From positions 30,487 to 94,486 of the forward strand of contig JBGTSF010000010.1 in NCBI GenBank assembly GCA_041940425.1: DNA of 64,000 nucleotides, read 5' to 3'. The notes beneath the pieces were generated by a model. That model was not told where the DNA came from, did not search any database, and worked only from the letters and a program-made list of their open reading frames with translations. Each line of letters begins with the position of its first letter. Positions within the stretch are counted from its first letter, which is position 1. The stretch comes from DATHTS01 sp041940425 (GTDB lineage: Bacteria > Acidobacteriota > Blastocatellia > Pyrinomonadales > Pyrinomonadaceae). This document shows positions 52,350 through 61,295 of this stretch, piece by piece. The position numbers and the translations under genes are program-made.

Positions 52350-53621
52350 ATGGAAAAGCCACTGAAATTCTGCATGGTCTCGACCTTTTACCCGCCGTAT
52401 AGTTTCGGCGGCGACGCGATGCATATCTATCGCCTATCAAACGAACTTGCGAAACGCGGTCATTCGGTTGACGTCTTTTTTTGCGAAGATTCTTTCCTGT
52501 TGATGAACGGAAAACCGCCGACCGGAAAATTTCCGAATCACGAAAACGTCAATGTTCACGCCCTAAAAAGCGGAAAAGGATTTCTCTCGCCGCTTTTGAC
52601 GCAGCAGACGGGTTTGCCGTTTTTCAAATCCGAACTGAAAAACGCGCTCGAAAAAAACGGTTACGACGTGATTCATTACAACAATATGTCGCTCATCGGG
52701 ATCACGGCTTTGAGCTACGGTTCGGCGGTCAAACTTTACACGACGCACGAACACTGGCTCGTCTGTCCGATGCACGTTCTCTGGAAATACAACCGCGAAG
52801 TCTGCACGAAAAGAAACTGTTTCAGTTGCCAGCTAAAAGGAAAACGACCGCCGCAGTTGTGGCGTTACTCGGGACTTTTGAAACGGATGCTCAAACACGT
52901 TGACTGCTTTCTTTCGCCGAGCCGTTTTACTTTGCGGAAACATCTCGAAATGGGACTCGATATTCCGATCAAACAAATGCCGTATTTTCTGCCGACTCCC
53001 AAAAATGAAACGGAAAATCCGCCGGAAAAAGAAAACGGAGGAAAACCGTATTTTCTGTTCGTCGGTCGGCTCGAAGAAATAAAAGGCGTGCAGAATATTA
53101 TTCCGGTTTTTAAAAAACAGCCGAAATTCGATCTTTTGATCGCGGGCGACGGCGAATACAGAAACGATCTCGAACAGCAGGCGGACTTTTCACCGAATAT
53201 AAAATTTCTCGGACGGCTCGATCAAAAACGACTGCAAAATCTGTATCAATCGGCTCTCGCCGTGATCGTTCCGTCAATGTGCTACGAAACTTTCGGCATC
53301 ATTATCATCGAGGCTTTCTCTAAGAAAACTCCGGTCATCGTCAACGATCTCGGCGCGCTGCCGGAAGTCGTCGAAGACAGCGGCGGCGGCTTTGTTTATG
53401 AAAACGAAAAAGAATTGATCGAGGCAATGAACGAATTTGCCGACGACCCAAAACTCAGAAACGAATTGGGCGAAAAAGGCTACGAGGCGTTTTTAAAGTA
53501 TTGGAACGAAAGGGCGCATCTCGAAAGGTATCTGAATCTGGTCGAAAATCTTCTGGAAAAACGCCGCGAGAAAATAAAAGAAGCGAACCCGGAAACCAGT
53601 TTTTCCGCCGTTCCGGTCTAA
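52350..53621 (+). CDS. Glycosyltransferase family 4 with Cys cluster
   Basis: This 423-residue GT-B enzyme has STFYPPYSFGGDAMHIYRLS at the N-terminus and CYETFGIIIIEAFSKKTPVI as the donor-site motif (about residues 311-330). Between them, LVCPMHVLWKYN and REVCTKRNCFSCQLKG hold four cysteines (CP...C-x4-C-x2-C), a pattern found in one GT4 subgroup and possibly metal-binding. The ATG at 52350 is chosen over an in-frame start 23 codons earlier because that one overlaps the upstream gene. Donor and acceptor are unknown. Confidence 0.85.
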   Translation: MEKPLKFCMVSTFYPPYSFGGDAMHIYRLSNELAKRGHSVDVFFCEDSFLLMNGKPPTGKFPNHENVNVHALKSGKGFLSPLLTQQTGLPFFKSELKNALEKNGYDVIHYNNMSLIGITALSYGSAVKLYTTHEHWLVCPMHVLWKYNREVCTKRNCFSCQLKGKRPPQLWRYSGLLKRMLKHVDCFLSPSRFTLRKHLEMGLDIPIKQMPYFLPTPKNETENPPEKENGGKPYFLFVGRLEEIKGVQNIIPVFKKQPKFDLLIAGDGEYRNDLEQQADFSPNIKFLGRLDQKRLQNLYQSALAVIVPSMCYETFGIIIIEAFSKKTPVIVNDLGALPEVVEDSGGGFVYENEKELIEAMNEFADDPKLRNELGEKGYEAFLKYWNERAHLERYLNLVENLLEKRREKIKEANPETSFSAVPV

Positions 53622-53663
53622 AGCTAATAAACTCGATTTTGGGTTTGTTATAAAAAATCTCAA

Positions 53664-54443
53664 ATGCAAATCGTGCATGTAACGCAAAAGATCAGCGTTC
53701 CGGTTTTGACATATCATTCGATTGACGAAAGCGGTTCGGTAATCTCGACCGCGCCGGAAATTTTTCGGCGGCAGATGAGATTTCTGTCTGAAAACAAATA
53801 CCGCGCCGTTTCGCTCGGCGAATTGGTTGGCGATTTACTCGCCCGCAAAACTCCGTCTTCGAAAACCGTCGCATTGACTTTTGACGACGGTTTTCGGAAT
53901 TTTTTTGACGCGGCGTTTCCCGTTCTCGAAGAATACGATTTCCGGGCGACGGTTTTTCTCGTTACGGATTTTTGCGGCAAATTCAACGATTGGGCGGGAA
54001 ACCCGAAAGAATTACCGCGCAGCAAATTGCTCGATTGGAATGAAATAAAAAATTTGAGCGAATACTGCATCGAGTTCGGTTCGCATACGCGGACGCACAG
54101 GAATTTAACGAAATGTCTGCCGGAAGCGATCGAAACGGAAATCACCGAGTCGAAAAAGAAGATCGAAGATAAAACCGGCAAAAAAGTTTCGACGTTCGCC
54201 TATCCGTTCGGCAGTTTCAACCGCGAAGTAAAAGCCGCCGCCGCCGAAAATTTCCGGGCGGCGTGTTCAACAAATCTCGGAAAAGTGCGTTTGGGCAGCG
54301 ATTTTTTCGCGCTCGAAAGATTGGACACATATTATCTTTCAAACCCGAAAATTTTGGAAAAACTTTCGACCAGATCGTTCGACCGCTATATGCATCTGCG
54401 GCAGATTTTGCGCGATTTCAAATCGCTGATAACCAGTAACTGA
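53664..54443 (+). CDS. Polysaccharide deacetylase (NodB/CE4 family)
   Basis: The 259-residue protein shows the CE4 motifs: VPVLTYHSID at the start, VALTFDDGFRNFF (catalytic and metal Asp, about residues 71-83), FGSHTRTHRNL (metal His pair, about 140-150) and FAYPFGSFNREV. It hydrolyses N-acetyl groups from a polysaccharide. No signal peptide is visible, so it may act in the cytoplasm on a lipid-linked intermediate or leave by another route. The neighbours are glycosyltransferases and a radical SAM protein. Confidence 0.88.
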   Translation: MQIVHVTQKISVPVLTYHSIDESGSVISTAPEIFRRQMRFLSENKYRAVSLGELVGDLLARKTPSSKTVALTFDDGFRNFFDAAFPVLEEYDFRATVFLVTDFCGKFNDWAGNPKELPRSKLLDWNEIKNLSEYCIEFGSHTRTHRNLTKCLPEAIETEITESKKKIEDKTGKKVSTFAYPFGSFNREVKAAAAENFRAACSTNLGKVRLGSDFFALERLDTYYLSNPKILEKLSTRSFDRYMHLRQILRDFKSLITSN

Positions 54444-54459
54444 AAAAAAGGAAAAAGCT

Positions 54460-55563
54460 ATGTCAATATTTACAAGAATCAACCGTCATACGAAACTATC
54501 CGTCAAAGCCGCGAAACACCGTCAATGGCAAACACCGCCGTTTATGATCATTTTCATCAATTCGATCTGCAATCTGACTTGCGAGCATTGTTTTTACTGG
54601 AAAGAACTCAATAAACGCGACGACCTGACCTTTGACGAATTTGAAAAGCTGTCGCTCGATCTCGGACATTTCGAAAACCTTAACCTGTCGGGCGGCGAGC
54701 CGTTCATCCGCAAGGAATTTGCCGAAATCTGCGAGCTTTTTATCAAAAACAACGAGGTCAAAAATATCTACGTTCCGACGAACGGTTATTTTACCGACCG
54801 GACGGAAAAAGCGCTCAGGAAAGTTTTGAAAAACAAGTCGCTCAAACTTTTCGTCTGCGAAATTTCTCTCGACGGAATGCCCGAGTATCACAACAATTTC
54901 CGCGGCAATCCGCGCTCGTTCGAAAAAGCAATGGAAACCTACGCGATGCTCGCCGAACTTCAGAAGGAAGACCCGCGTCTGCGGATTCATTCAAACACGG
55001 TGGCGATGAGCGAAAATATGGACGAGATTTTCAAACTCACGGAATATCTCTATGAAAACTGTCCGCAGATGGAGCATCACAATCTCGCCATCATTCGCGG
55101 CGACCGGAAAAATCCTTCGCTTCAGGGACCGCATCTAGAAAAATACAAAGAGCTTTACCGTCACGTTGCCGAAGTTTGGGAAGACCGGGAAAAAACGCGG
55201 TTCGGCGCGTCGGTCGAACCGATGCTCCAATGGGCGAAAGTAAAAACCATCGAAGCCGAAACGCAGTTTATTCCCTGCAAAGCCGGAATTTTGACCGGCG
55301 TGGTTTACGCCAACGGCGACGTTTCGGTTTGCGAACAGCATTTTCCGCTCGGCAATCTGCGCGAAAAAAGTTTCTTCGAAATCTGGGATTCGCCCGAAGC
55401 CGAAAAACTCCGCGCGCAGATCAAAGCGAAAAAATGTTACTGCACGAACGAGATGTTTTTATGGTCGAGCATCGTTTACCAGCCCGTCCAATTAACGAGA
55501 GCCGTCGTCGGCACGAAAACCGAACAGCTTAGAGCGAAAACGACTGTCGGCAGCAATGTTTAA
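54460..55563 (+). CDS. Radical SAM protein with SPASM-like C-terminal domain
   Basis: The 367-residue protein has the radical SAM cluster motif CNLTCEHC (C37, C41, C44), followed by LNLSGGEPFIRKEF and a VCEISLDGMPEYHNNF strand. The C-terminal region IPCKAGILTGVVYANGDVSV with CEQHFPLGN and KKCYC has the Cys spacing of a SPASM/auxiliary cluster domain. Such enzymes modify peptides or small molecules by hydrogen abstraction. No precursor peptide is adjacent, so a sugar or lipid substrate is possible. An AAAGGAAAAAG stretch lies shortly before the ATG. Confidence 0.85.
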   Translation: MSIFTRINRHTKLSVKAAKHRQWQTPPFMIIFINSICNLTCEHCFYWKELNKRDDLTFDEFEKLSLDLGHFENLNLSGGEPFIRKEFAEICELFIKNNEVKNIYVPTNGYFTDRTEKALRKVLKNKSLKLFVCEISLDGMPEYHNNFRGNPRSFEKAMETYAMLAELQKEDPRLRIHSNTVAMSENMDEIFKLTEYLYENCPQMEHHNLAIIRGDRKNPSLQGPHLEKYKELYRHVAEVWEDREKTRFGASVEPMLQWAKVKTIEAETQFIPCKAGILTGVVYANGDVSVCEQHFPLGNLREKSFFEIWDSPEAEKLRAQIKAKKCYCTNEMFLWSSIVYQPVQLTRAVVGTKTEQLRAKTTVGSNV

Positions 55564-55581
55564 CATCCTAAATAATTTTCT

Positions 55582-56637
55582 ATGAATAAACTTTTTGTTT
55601 CCGTCATCGTTCCCGTCTATAACGGCGAAAAATTTTTGCCGCGATGTCTCGACGCGCTTTTTGCTTCGGATCATTCAAATTTTGAAGTGATCGTCGTGGA
55701 CGACGGTTCGACCGACGACAGCGCGAAGATCAGCCGCGCGAAAGGCGCGAAGGTCATTTCAAGCCGGCGAAGACAGTCCGGTCCGGCGGCGGCGAGAAAC
55801 TTAGCGGCAAAACAGGCGAAGGGCGAAATCCTGCTTTTTATTGATGCTGATGTCGTCGTCAAACGCGACACGATTTCAAAAACCGCGAAACGATTTTCCG
55901 AAAACCCGGAATTTTCCGCGCTGTTCGGTTCGTATGACGACGCGCCGTTCGAGAAAAATTTTCTCTCCCAGTATAAAAATCTCCAGCATCATTTCGTCCA
56001 TCAGACTTCCAGCCCGGAAGCCTCGACCTTCTGGACCGGACTCGGCGCGATCCGCCGCGACGTTTTTCTGGAAATGGACGGTTTTGACTGCGAGCGTTTT
56101 CAAGTTCCTTCAATCGAAGACATCGAACTCGGCGCGCGGCTTCGCACTGCCGGACACCGCATTCTGCTCGATCGAGACATTCAGGCGAAGCATCTGAAAA
56201 AATGGAAGATCGGCGGGCTGATCAAAACGGAAATTTTCTGCCGCGCCGTGCCGTGGTCGAAACTGATTTTGACGAGTCAGGGCTTGGTCAACGACATGAA
56301 TCTCAAAACCGCAGACCGCGCGAGCGCGGGTTTCGTCGCGCTCACGCTTTTAACAATTCCGCTTGTTTTTTTCGAGCCGCTTCTGCTTATTTTACTGCTC
56401 GGTTTTCTGCTCGCCGTTTTTTTACTGAATCTGAAAATCTTTCGGTTTTTCGCTTTGAAAAAAGGAAAGATTTTCGCCCTTCTTACTTACCCGTGGCTGT
56501 TTTTCTACTTTTTTTACAGCGGCGCGGCATTTGTTTTCTGTTGGTTCAGATACGCCCTGCCGTCCGCATTTAGCTTAAAGGAGAAAGAGTTGGAATCTAC
56601 GGCGGGTGAGTTTGAGAGCAAAGAGATGGGGGCATAG
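55582..56637 (+). CDS. Glycosyltransferase family 2 with C-terminal membrane segments
   Basis: The 351-residue protein has VSVIVPVYNGEKFLPRCLDA, VVDDGSTDDSA (about residues 39-49) and LLFIDADVVVKRDT (about 92-105) with the DxD motif. Two hydrophobic segments follow (about residues 250-330). It probably adds one sugar at the membrane. The last codons and stop lie inside a long nested inverted repeat (56615-56678). Confidence 0.87.
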   Translation: MNKLFVSVIVPVYNGEKFLPRCLDALFASDHSNFEVIVVDDGSTDDSAKISRAKGAKVISSRRRQSGPAAARNLAAKQAKGEILLFIDADVVVKRDTISKTAKRFSENPEFSALFGSYDDAPFEKNFLSQYKNLQHHFVHQTSSPEASTFWTGLGAIRRDVFLEMDGFDCERFQVPSIEDIELGARLRTAGHRILLDRDIQAKHLKKWKIGGLIKTEIFCRAVPWSKLILTSQGLVNDMNLKTADRASAGFVALTLLTIPLVFFEPLLLILLLGFLLAVFLLNLKIFRFFALKKGKIFALLTYPWLFFYFFYSGAAFVFCWFRYALPSAFSLKEKELESTAGEFESKEMGA

Positions 56638-56678
56638 GGATGAATAAACCGAACTATTCATCCCGATCTCTTTGCTCT
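56615..56678 (+). terminator. Nested inverted repeat across the stop codon
   Basis: Outer arms AGAGCAAAGAGAT (56615-56627) and ATCTCTTTGCTCT (56666-56678) pair over 13 bases. Inner arms GGGATGAATA (56637-56646) and TATTCATCCC (56655-56664) pair over 10 bases around an 8-base loop. No U-tract follows. It could end or protect the transcript of the upstream GT2 gene. Confidence 0.5.
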
Positions 56679-56712
56679 AAAAACAAAAACTCATAATTCC
56701 CCGCAAATTTTT

Positions 56713-58260
56713 ATGAAACGATCATTTTCAATCGAACGGAAAGTCGTTATCCGGCTCTTTCTGGCTGCGCTCGGTTTGCGTATTCTGCATTACTTTTTGT
56801 TTGCCGATGAAATAATCGTCGGCGGCGACCAGATGCAGTATATTATGCTCGCCCGAAATTTTGCCGCCGGTGATTTTCACGGGTTTATGCATACCTACTG
56901 GACACCGCTTTTTCCGTTTTTGATCGGCGTCGTTTCGATTTTCGTTGACTCGCTGATAATTCCCGCGCTCATCGTTTCCGTTATCGCCGGAAGTCTTGCC
57001 GCGCCGGTTACATATTTTCTCGTCAAACAATCTTACGGTCGCCGCGAAGCGGTCATCGCCGCCGCGCTCGCCGTATTTTTCCCGCATTTGATAAACTCGG
57101 CGGTTTTCGATCTCGGCTCGGAAACGGTCTATCTGCCTTTAATTACCGGCGCGTTGTATTTCGGCTGGCAGGCGCTTCAAAAAAACGCTTTATCCGGTTT
57201 TCTTATAACCGGAATCTTGTTCGGACTCGCCTATCTGACGCGACCGGAAGCCTTTGCTTACCCGCTCTATTTCGCCGCGCTGGTCATCGTCAAAAACTTG
57301 TTCGACCGGAAACCGTTTTCGCGCCGCTTGCTGACAAAAATCGGCGTGCTTCTGCTCGGATTCGCAATTCTCTCTGCGCCTTACATTTTTTACTTGCGAA
57401 GCGAAACCGGCAACTGGACGATCAGCGCGAAAGCGAAAGCGAATCTCGCGTCCGGGATTTTGGCTAATGGAGACAATACAAATTCCGCCGCTTCGACCGG
57501 AAACGCGGCGAAAAGCATCATCAAAGAAATTCCGTTCTCTCTGATCGAGATTCACAAAAACCTGCCCCATCTTCTGCCGCTTTTTTTGATGCTCTTTGTC
57601 GGTCTCGGACTTTTCGGCAAAACGTGGGACAGGCGGCGATTCGAGCGCGAAGCGTATCTCATCGCTTTCTGCCTGATAACCTGTCTCGGATACGCCGCGA
57701 GCGTCGTCCAGACGCGCTATTTTTACATCTTACTCCCGATATTTTTCGGCTGGATCGCCGCCGGGATAATACGTTTTGAAAGATGGTTTTACGATTCGAT
57801 TTTTGAAAGGAACTCTAAAGACAGAACCGGTTTTAAAAGCCGAAACGCTTTCGTTATCTGCTGCCTGGTAATAATTTTTTTCTACGTTCTGCCGCTGAGT
57901 TATTTTATCAACAAACCCGATTCGGCTTTTGAAGCCCGCGATGCCGGCATCTGGCTCAAAGAAAATGCCGAAAAATCGCCGCTCATTTTTTCCGCCAGTT
58001 CGCTTCCCGTTTTTTATGCCGAAGGCAGACAGCTTCTGCCGGAAACAAAAGACGTAGCGCAGATTTTCGAACAACTAAAAAACAGCCGTACCGATTATGT
58101 GATAACCACCAAAAGATCGCTCGTCCGCAACCCGCATTTGAAGGATTTTACCGAGCAGCTCGAAAACTCGCCCGATTTCGAATTGATCTACCGCCGGAAA
58201 GAAAACACCAAAGACGAAATTTCGATTTTCAGATCGAAATTTGCTGATTTTGAAAATTAA
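56713..58260 (+). CDS. GT-C membrane glycosyltransferase (GT39-like)
   Basis: The 515-residue protein has about 10-11 hydrophobic segments. The first loop DEIIVGGDQMQYIMLARNFA (about residues 32-51) has an Asp pair of the GT39 type, followed by YWTPLFPFLIGVVSI. A large periplasmic tail begins near residue 410. It probably transfers sugar from a polyprenyl-phosphate donor. It is followed after 5 bases by a GT2 gene. Confidence 0.75.
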   Translation: MKRSFSIERKVVIRLFLAALGLRILHYFLFADEIIVGGDQMQYIMLARNFAAGDFHGFMHTYWTPLFPFLIGVVSIFVDSLIIPALIVSVIAGSLAAPVTYFLVKQSYGRREAVIAAALAVFFPHLINSAVFDLGSETVYLPLITGALYFGWQALQKNALSGFLITGILFGLAYLTRPEAFAYPLYFAALVIVKNLFDRKPFSRRLLTKIGVLLLGFAILSAPYIFYLRSETGNWTISAKAKANLASGILANGDNTNSAASTGNAAKSIIKEIPFSLIEIHKNLPHLLPLFLMLFVGLGLFGKTWDRRRFEREAYLIAFCLITCLGYAASVVQTRYFYILLPIFFGWIAAGIIRFERWFYDSIFERNSKDRTGFKSRNAFVICCLVIIFFYVLPLSYFINKPDSAFEARDAGIWLKENAEKSPLIFSASSLPVFYAEGRQLLPETKDVAQIFEQLKNSRTDYVITTKRSLVRNPHLKDFTEQLENSPDFELIYRRKENTKDEISIFRSKFADFEN

Positions 58261-58265
58261 CATAA

Positions 58266-59081
58266 ATGAGCGAAAAAAAATTAATTTCCGTTATCATCCG
58301 CAACCGCAACGAAGCCGATTTTCTCAAATTCGCGCTCGAATCCATCGCCCGCCAGCAGTTAGTAAAAACCGAAGTCGTCATCGTTGATAACGAATCGGAT
58401 GACGACAGCCTCGAAATCGCGCGCGAATACGACTGTAAGATCATCAATCTTCCGAAAAATTCCTTTACTTACGGAAAAGCTCTGAACGTCGGCATCGAGG
58501 CGGCAAAGGGCGAGATCTGCGTTCTTCTGAGCGCGCATTCGATGCTCGTCAGCCCGCTTGCATTGTATTCCTGTCTTTCGATTTTTGAAGACGAGACAAT
58601 CGCGGCGGCGCGTTTTATCCACAGCGGAAAACGTTTCGACGCGAAAAGATGGCTCGCGCCGGAAATTTTAAGCGGCGAACTCGACGTTGACACGATAGTT
58701 TCAAAAGCACCGCTCGCCAACGGCTGTGCGGTCAGAAAAAGCGTCTGGCGGGAAATTCCCTTCGACGAAAAAGTCATCGCGGCGGAAGACAAAATCTGGT
58801 CGCTCGAAGTCCTGCAAAGCGGATGGAAAATCTTCTCGCCCTGCCCGACCGTCTATGTCTATCTGAAAGACACGCCGCACAAAAAACAAATCGAAAAAAA
58901 CAACCGCGAACTCCGCGCCATTTATGAAAAAACCGGTGTTCGTCTCGGACATCTCCGCGAAACTGGCGCGGGCAAAGTCAAAAAATTCGCCTTCGAAATA
59001 ATTTTCACGCCCGTTATTTCGCTTTATCAAACGCTCGTCCGAATGTTTCTCGAATTTTCGGTGCGCTTTACAAACAAATAA
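58266..59081 (+). CDS. Glycosyltransferase family 2 (rhamnosyltransferase-like)
   Basis: The 271-residue GT2 has SVIIRNRNEADFLKFALESI, VIVDNESDDDSLEIA and LLSAHSMLVSPLALYS in the donor-site position. A short C-terminus has one weak hydrophobic stretch. It resembles dTDP-rhamnose-type GT2 enzymes. It is the last gene of the polysaccharide region; 370 bases of non-coding sequence and the pil promoter follow. Confidence 0.83.
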   Translation: MSEKKLISVIIRNRNEADFLKFALESIARQQLVKTEVVIVDNESDDDSLEIAREYDCKIINLPKNSFTYGKALNVGIEAAKGEICVLLSAHSMLVSPLALYSCLSIFEDETIAAARFIHSGKRFDAKRWLAPEILSGELDVDTIVSKAPLANGCAVRKSVWREIPFDEKVIAAEDKIWSLEVLQSGWKIFSPCPTVYVYLKDTPHKKQIEKNNRELRAIYEKTGVRLGHLRETGAGKVKKFAFEIIFTPVISLYQTLVRMFLEFSVRFTNK

Positions 59082-59321
59082 GCGCGAATCTGCCTGCCCA
59101 GATCACGCTATTTTTATCCAACCTTGTTTCACCTCTTAAAAAAATTCAAACCGATAAATTCTTCAAAATAGAAAATCCGCACACGATCTTTATGATTGCC
59201 CGATCAATTTATCTGCAAATTCTCGAATCTTTCATACCAGTATGCCGAAAATCCGTTTAAGGCGTGAATTCACAGACGGCAAACTCACAAGTATATTTAT
59301 CGCCGCTTCGTAAAAAGATTC

Positions 59322-59350
59322 TTGACACATTTAGGTTTAACATATATTAT
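59322..59350 (+). promoter_or_regulatory. Sigma70-type promoter of the pil genes
   Basis: TTGACA (59322-59327) and TATTAT (59345-59350) are separated by exactly 17 bases, the best promoter match seen in the window. Transcription would start near 59357, about 95 bases before the pilB ATG. A perfect TATAAT also occurs at 59381-59386 but has no -35 partner. Confidence 0.7.
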
Positions 59351-59358
59351 TCTGTTTC

Positions 59359-59377
59359 AACGGTGTTTATCACCGTT
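59359..59377 (+). promoter_or_regulatory. Inverted repeat at the transcription start of pilB
   Basis: AACGGTG (59359-59365) and CACCGTT (59371-59377) pair perfectly around TTTAT. It begins about two bases after the predicted start site, so it could be an operator or a 5'-end stabilising hairpin. Confidence 0.45.
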
Positions 59378-59451
59378 CGGTATAATTCTTTCATACACAC
59401 ACTTCCAAAAAGCCTCTTTAATATTAGCGAAAAAGAGAAATATATAAATAG

Positions 59452-61272
59452 ATGTCAGCAAAACTCGGAGAGATTCTTGTCCGCGAAAACCTAATTACCT
59501 CGCAGCAGCTACGCGAGGCTTTGGACTATCAGCGCGCCAACGGCGGACGTTTGGGATCGAACTTGGTAAAACTCGGAATTATCTCCGACGACGTGATCAC
59601 GGCGGTTTTGTCGCGTCAATACGGCGTTCCGTCAATCAATCTGGAGCTTTTTCAAATTGAAGAGGAAACGATCAAATTGATCTCGCAGGACGTCGCGCTC
59701 AAATACGCGGTGTTGCCGGTTTCCAAAGTCGGAGCGACTTTGACATTGGCGATGGCTGATCCGACCAATGTTTTTGCGATGGACGACATCAAGTTTATGA
59801 CCGGCTTGAACGTCGAACCCGTCGTCGCTTCCGAAGCCTCGATCCTGGCTTCGGTGGCGAAATATTATGCCACTTCGAAAGAACTCGAACTCGCCGGTGT
59901 TTCCATAAACGGCTTTGAAAAACCGAATCTCAAATCATCAAAAAACGGTAACGGGGCGACGTCCGACCAAAAACTCGTAGATTCGGATTTGAATGTCTCG
60001 CTCGATGTTTTCGACTTTCATCAAAACGAAGCGAGCGATCTGGAAGTCCTCGAAGAAAACGAGGAGATTGATCTGGCGATGCTCGCCAAAGCGAGCGAAG
60101 ACGCGCCGGTCGTGCGTCTGGTCAACGTTCTTCTGGTTGACAGTTTAAGACGCGGCGCATCCGATATTCACGTCGAGCCGTATGAAAAAGATTTCCGCAT
60201 CCGTTTCCGTATTGACGGCGTTTTGTATGACGTGATGCATCCGCCGATGAAGATGCGCGACGCGCTTATCTCGCGTCTGAAAATTATGGCGAAACTCGAT
60301 ATTTCCGAGAAACGCCTGCCGCAGGACGGACGCATCAAGATCAAGGTAAAAATTGACAACCGTTCGCGCGAACTCGATTTCCGCGTTTCGACTCTTCCGA
60401 CGCTGTTCGGCGAAAAAGTCGTGCTTCGTCTGCTTGATAAAGAAAAACTGATGCTCGATATGACCAAACTCGGTTTCGAGCCGGAAAGTCTCAAATTATT
60501 CCAGAGAAATATCGCCAAGCCTTACGGAATGGTTTTGGTTACGGGTCCGACCGGAAGCGGTAAAACAAACACGCTTTATTCGGCTTTGCAGTCATTAAAC
60601 ACACCGGAAACGAATATTATGACGGCGGAAGACCCGGTCGAGTTTAATTTGCCCGGAATCAATCAGGTTCAGATGAAAGAACAGATCGGCTTGAACTTTG
60701 CCGCCGCTCTTCGCTCGTTTTTGCGGCAAGACCCGAACATCGTTCTGGTTGGCGAAATCCGCGATTTCGAAACGGCGGAAATCGCCATCAAAGCCGCGCT
60801 CACCGGACACCTCGTTTTATCAACCCTGCACACCAATGACGCGCCCTCGACCATTTCGCGTCTGGTCAATATGGGGATCGAGCCGTTTCTGGTGGCGACC
60901 TCGGTAAATATCATTCAGGCGCAAAGGCTGATTCGCCGCGTCTGCGCGGAATGCAAGGAAGAGCAAAAAATTCCGGTCGAAGCGCTCGTCGAAATCGGGT
61001 TTTCGGAAGAAGAAGCTCCGACCATCAAATCTTACAAAGGCAGAGGATGCACGGTCTGTAACGGAACGGGCTATAAAGGCAGAGTCGGCTTGTATGAAGT
61101 AATGGAAGTTACGGACGAACTCCGCGAACTGATCATTATCGGCGCAAGCGCGATCGAACTCAGAAAAAGGGCAATCGAACTGGGGATGATTACTTTGCGC
61201 GAATCGGGGCTTTATAAATTGCGCGATGGCATTACGACAATTGAAGAAGTCGTGAAGGAAACGGTTTTGTAG
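59452..61272 (+). CDS. pilB: Type IV pilus assembly ATPase PilB
   Basis: The 606-residue protein has an N-terminal GspE-N/MshEN domain (LGEILVRENLITSQQLREAL) and a catalytic secretion-ATPase domain. The Walker A GPTGSGKTNT lies near residue 365, followed by an Asp box AEDPVEFNLPGINQVQ, Walker B NIVLVGEIRD and a His box LSTLHTNDAPSTISRL. The tetracysteine zinc site CAEC...CTVC spans about residues 499-537. A variable linker (about 160-210) separates the two parts. It powers pilus extension at the inner membrane and begins the pil operon. Confidence 0.95.
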   Translation: MSAKLGEILVRENLITSQQLREALDYQRANGGRLGSNLVKLGIISDDVITAVLSRQYGVPSINLELFQIEEETIKLISQDVALKYAVLPVSKVGATLTLAMADPTNVFAMDDIKFMTGLNVEPVVASEASILASVAKYYATSKELELAGVSINGFEKPNLKSSKNGNGATSDQKLVDSDLNVSLDVFDFHQNEASDLEVLEENEEIDLAMLAKASEDAPVVRLVNVLLVDSLRRGASDIHVEPYEKDFRIRFRIDGVLYDVMHPPMKMRDALISRLKIMAKLDISEKRLPQDGRIKIKVKIDNRSRELDFRVSTLPTLFGEKVVLRLLDKEKLMLDMTKLGFEPESLKLFQRNIAKPYGMVLVTGPTGSGKTNTLYSALQSLNTPETNIMTAEDPVEFNLPGINQVQMKEQIGLNFAAALRSFLRQDPNIVLVGEIRDFETAEIAIKAALTGHLVLSTLHTNDAPSTISRLVNMGIEPFLVATSVNIIQAQRLIRRVCAECKEEQKIPVEALVEIGFSEEEAPTIKSYKGRGCTVCNGTGYKGRVGLYEVMEVTDELRELIIIGASAIELRKRAIELGMITLRESGLYKLRDGITTIEEVVKETVL

Positions 61273-61295
61273 GAAGCAAAAAGGAGGCAGTAGAA

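Larger units (their letters stand above)
59082..59451. other. 370-base intergenic region before pilB
   Basis: No gene is seen. The right half carries the pilB promoter (59322-59350) and a hairpin (59359-59377). The left half is AT-rich, and no terminator with a U-tract was recognised for the upstream operon. Confidence 0.6.
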
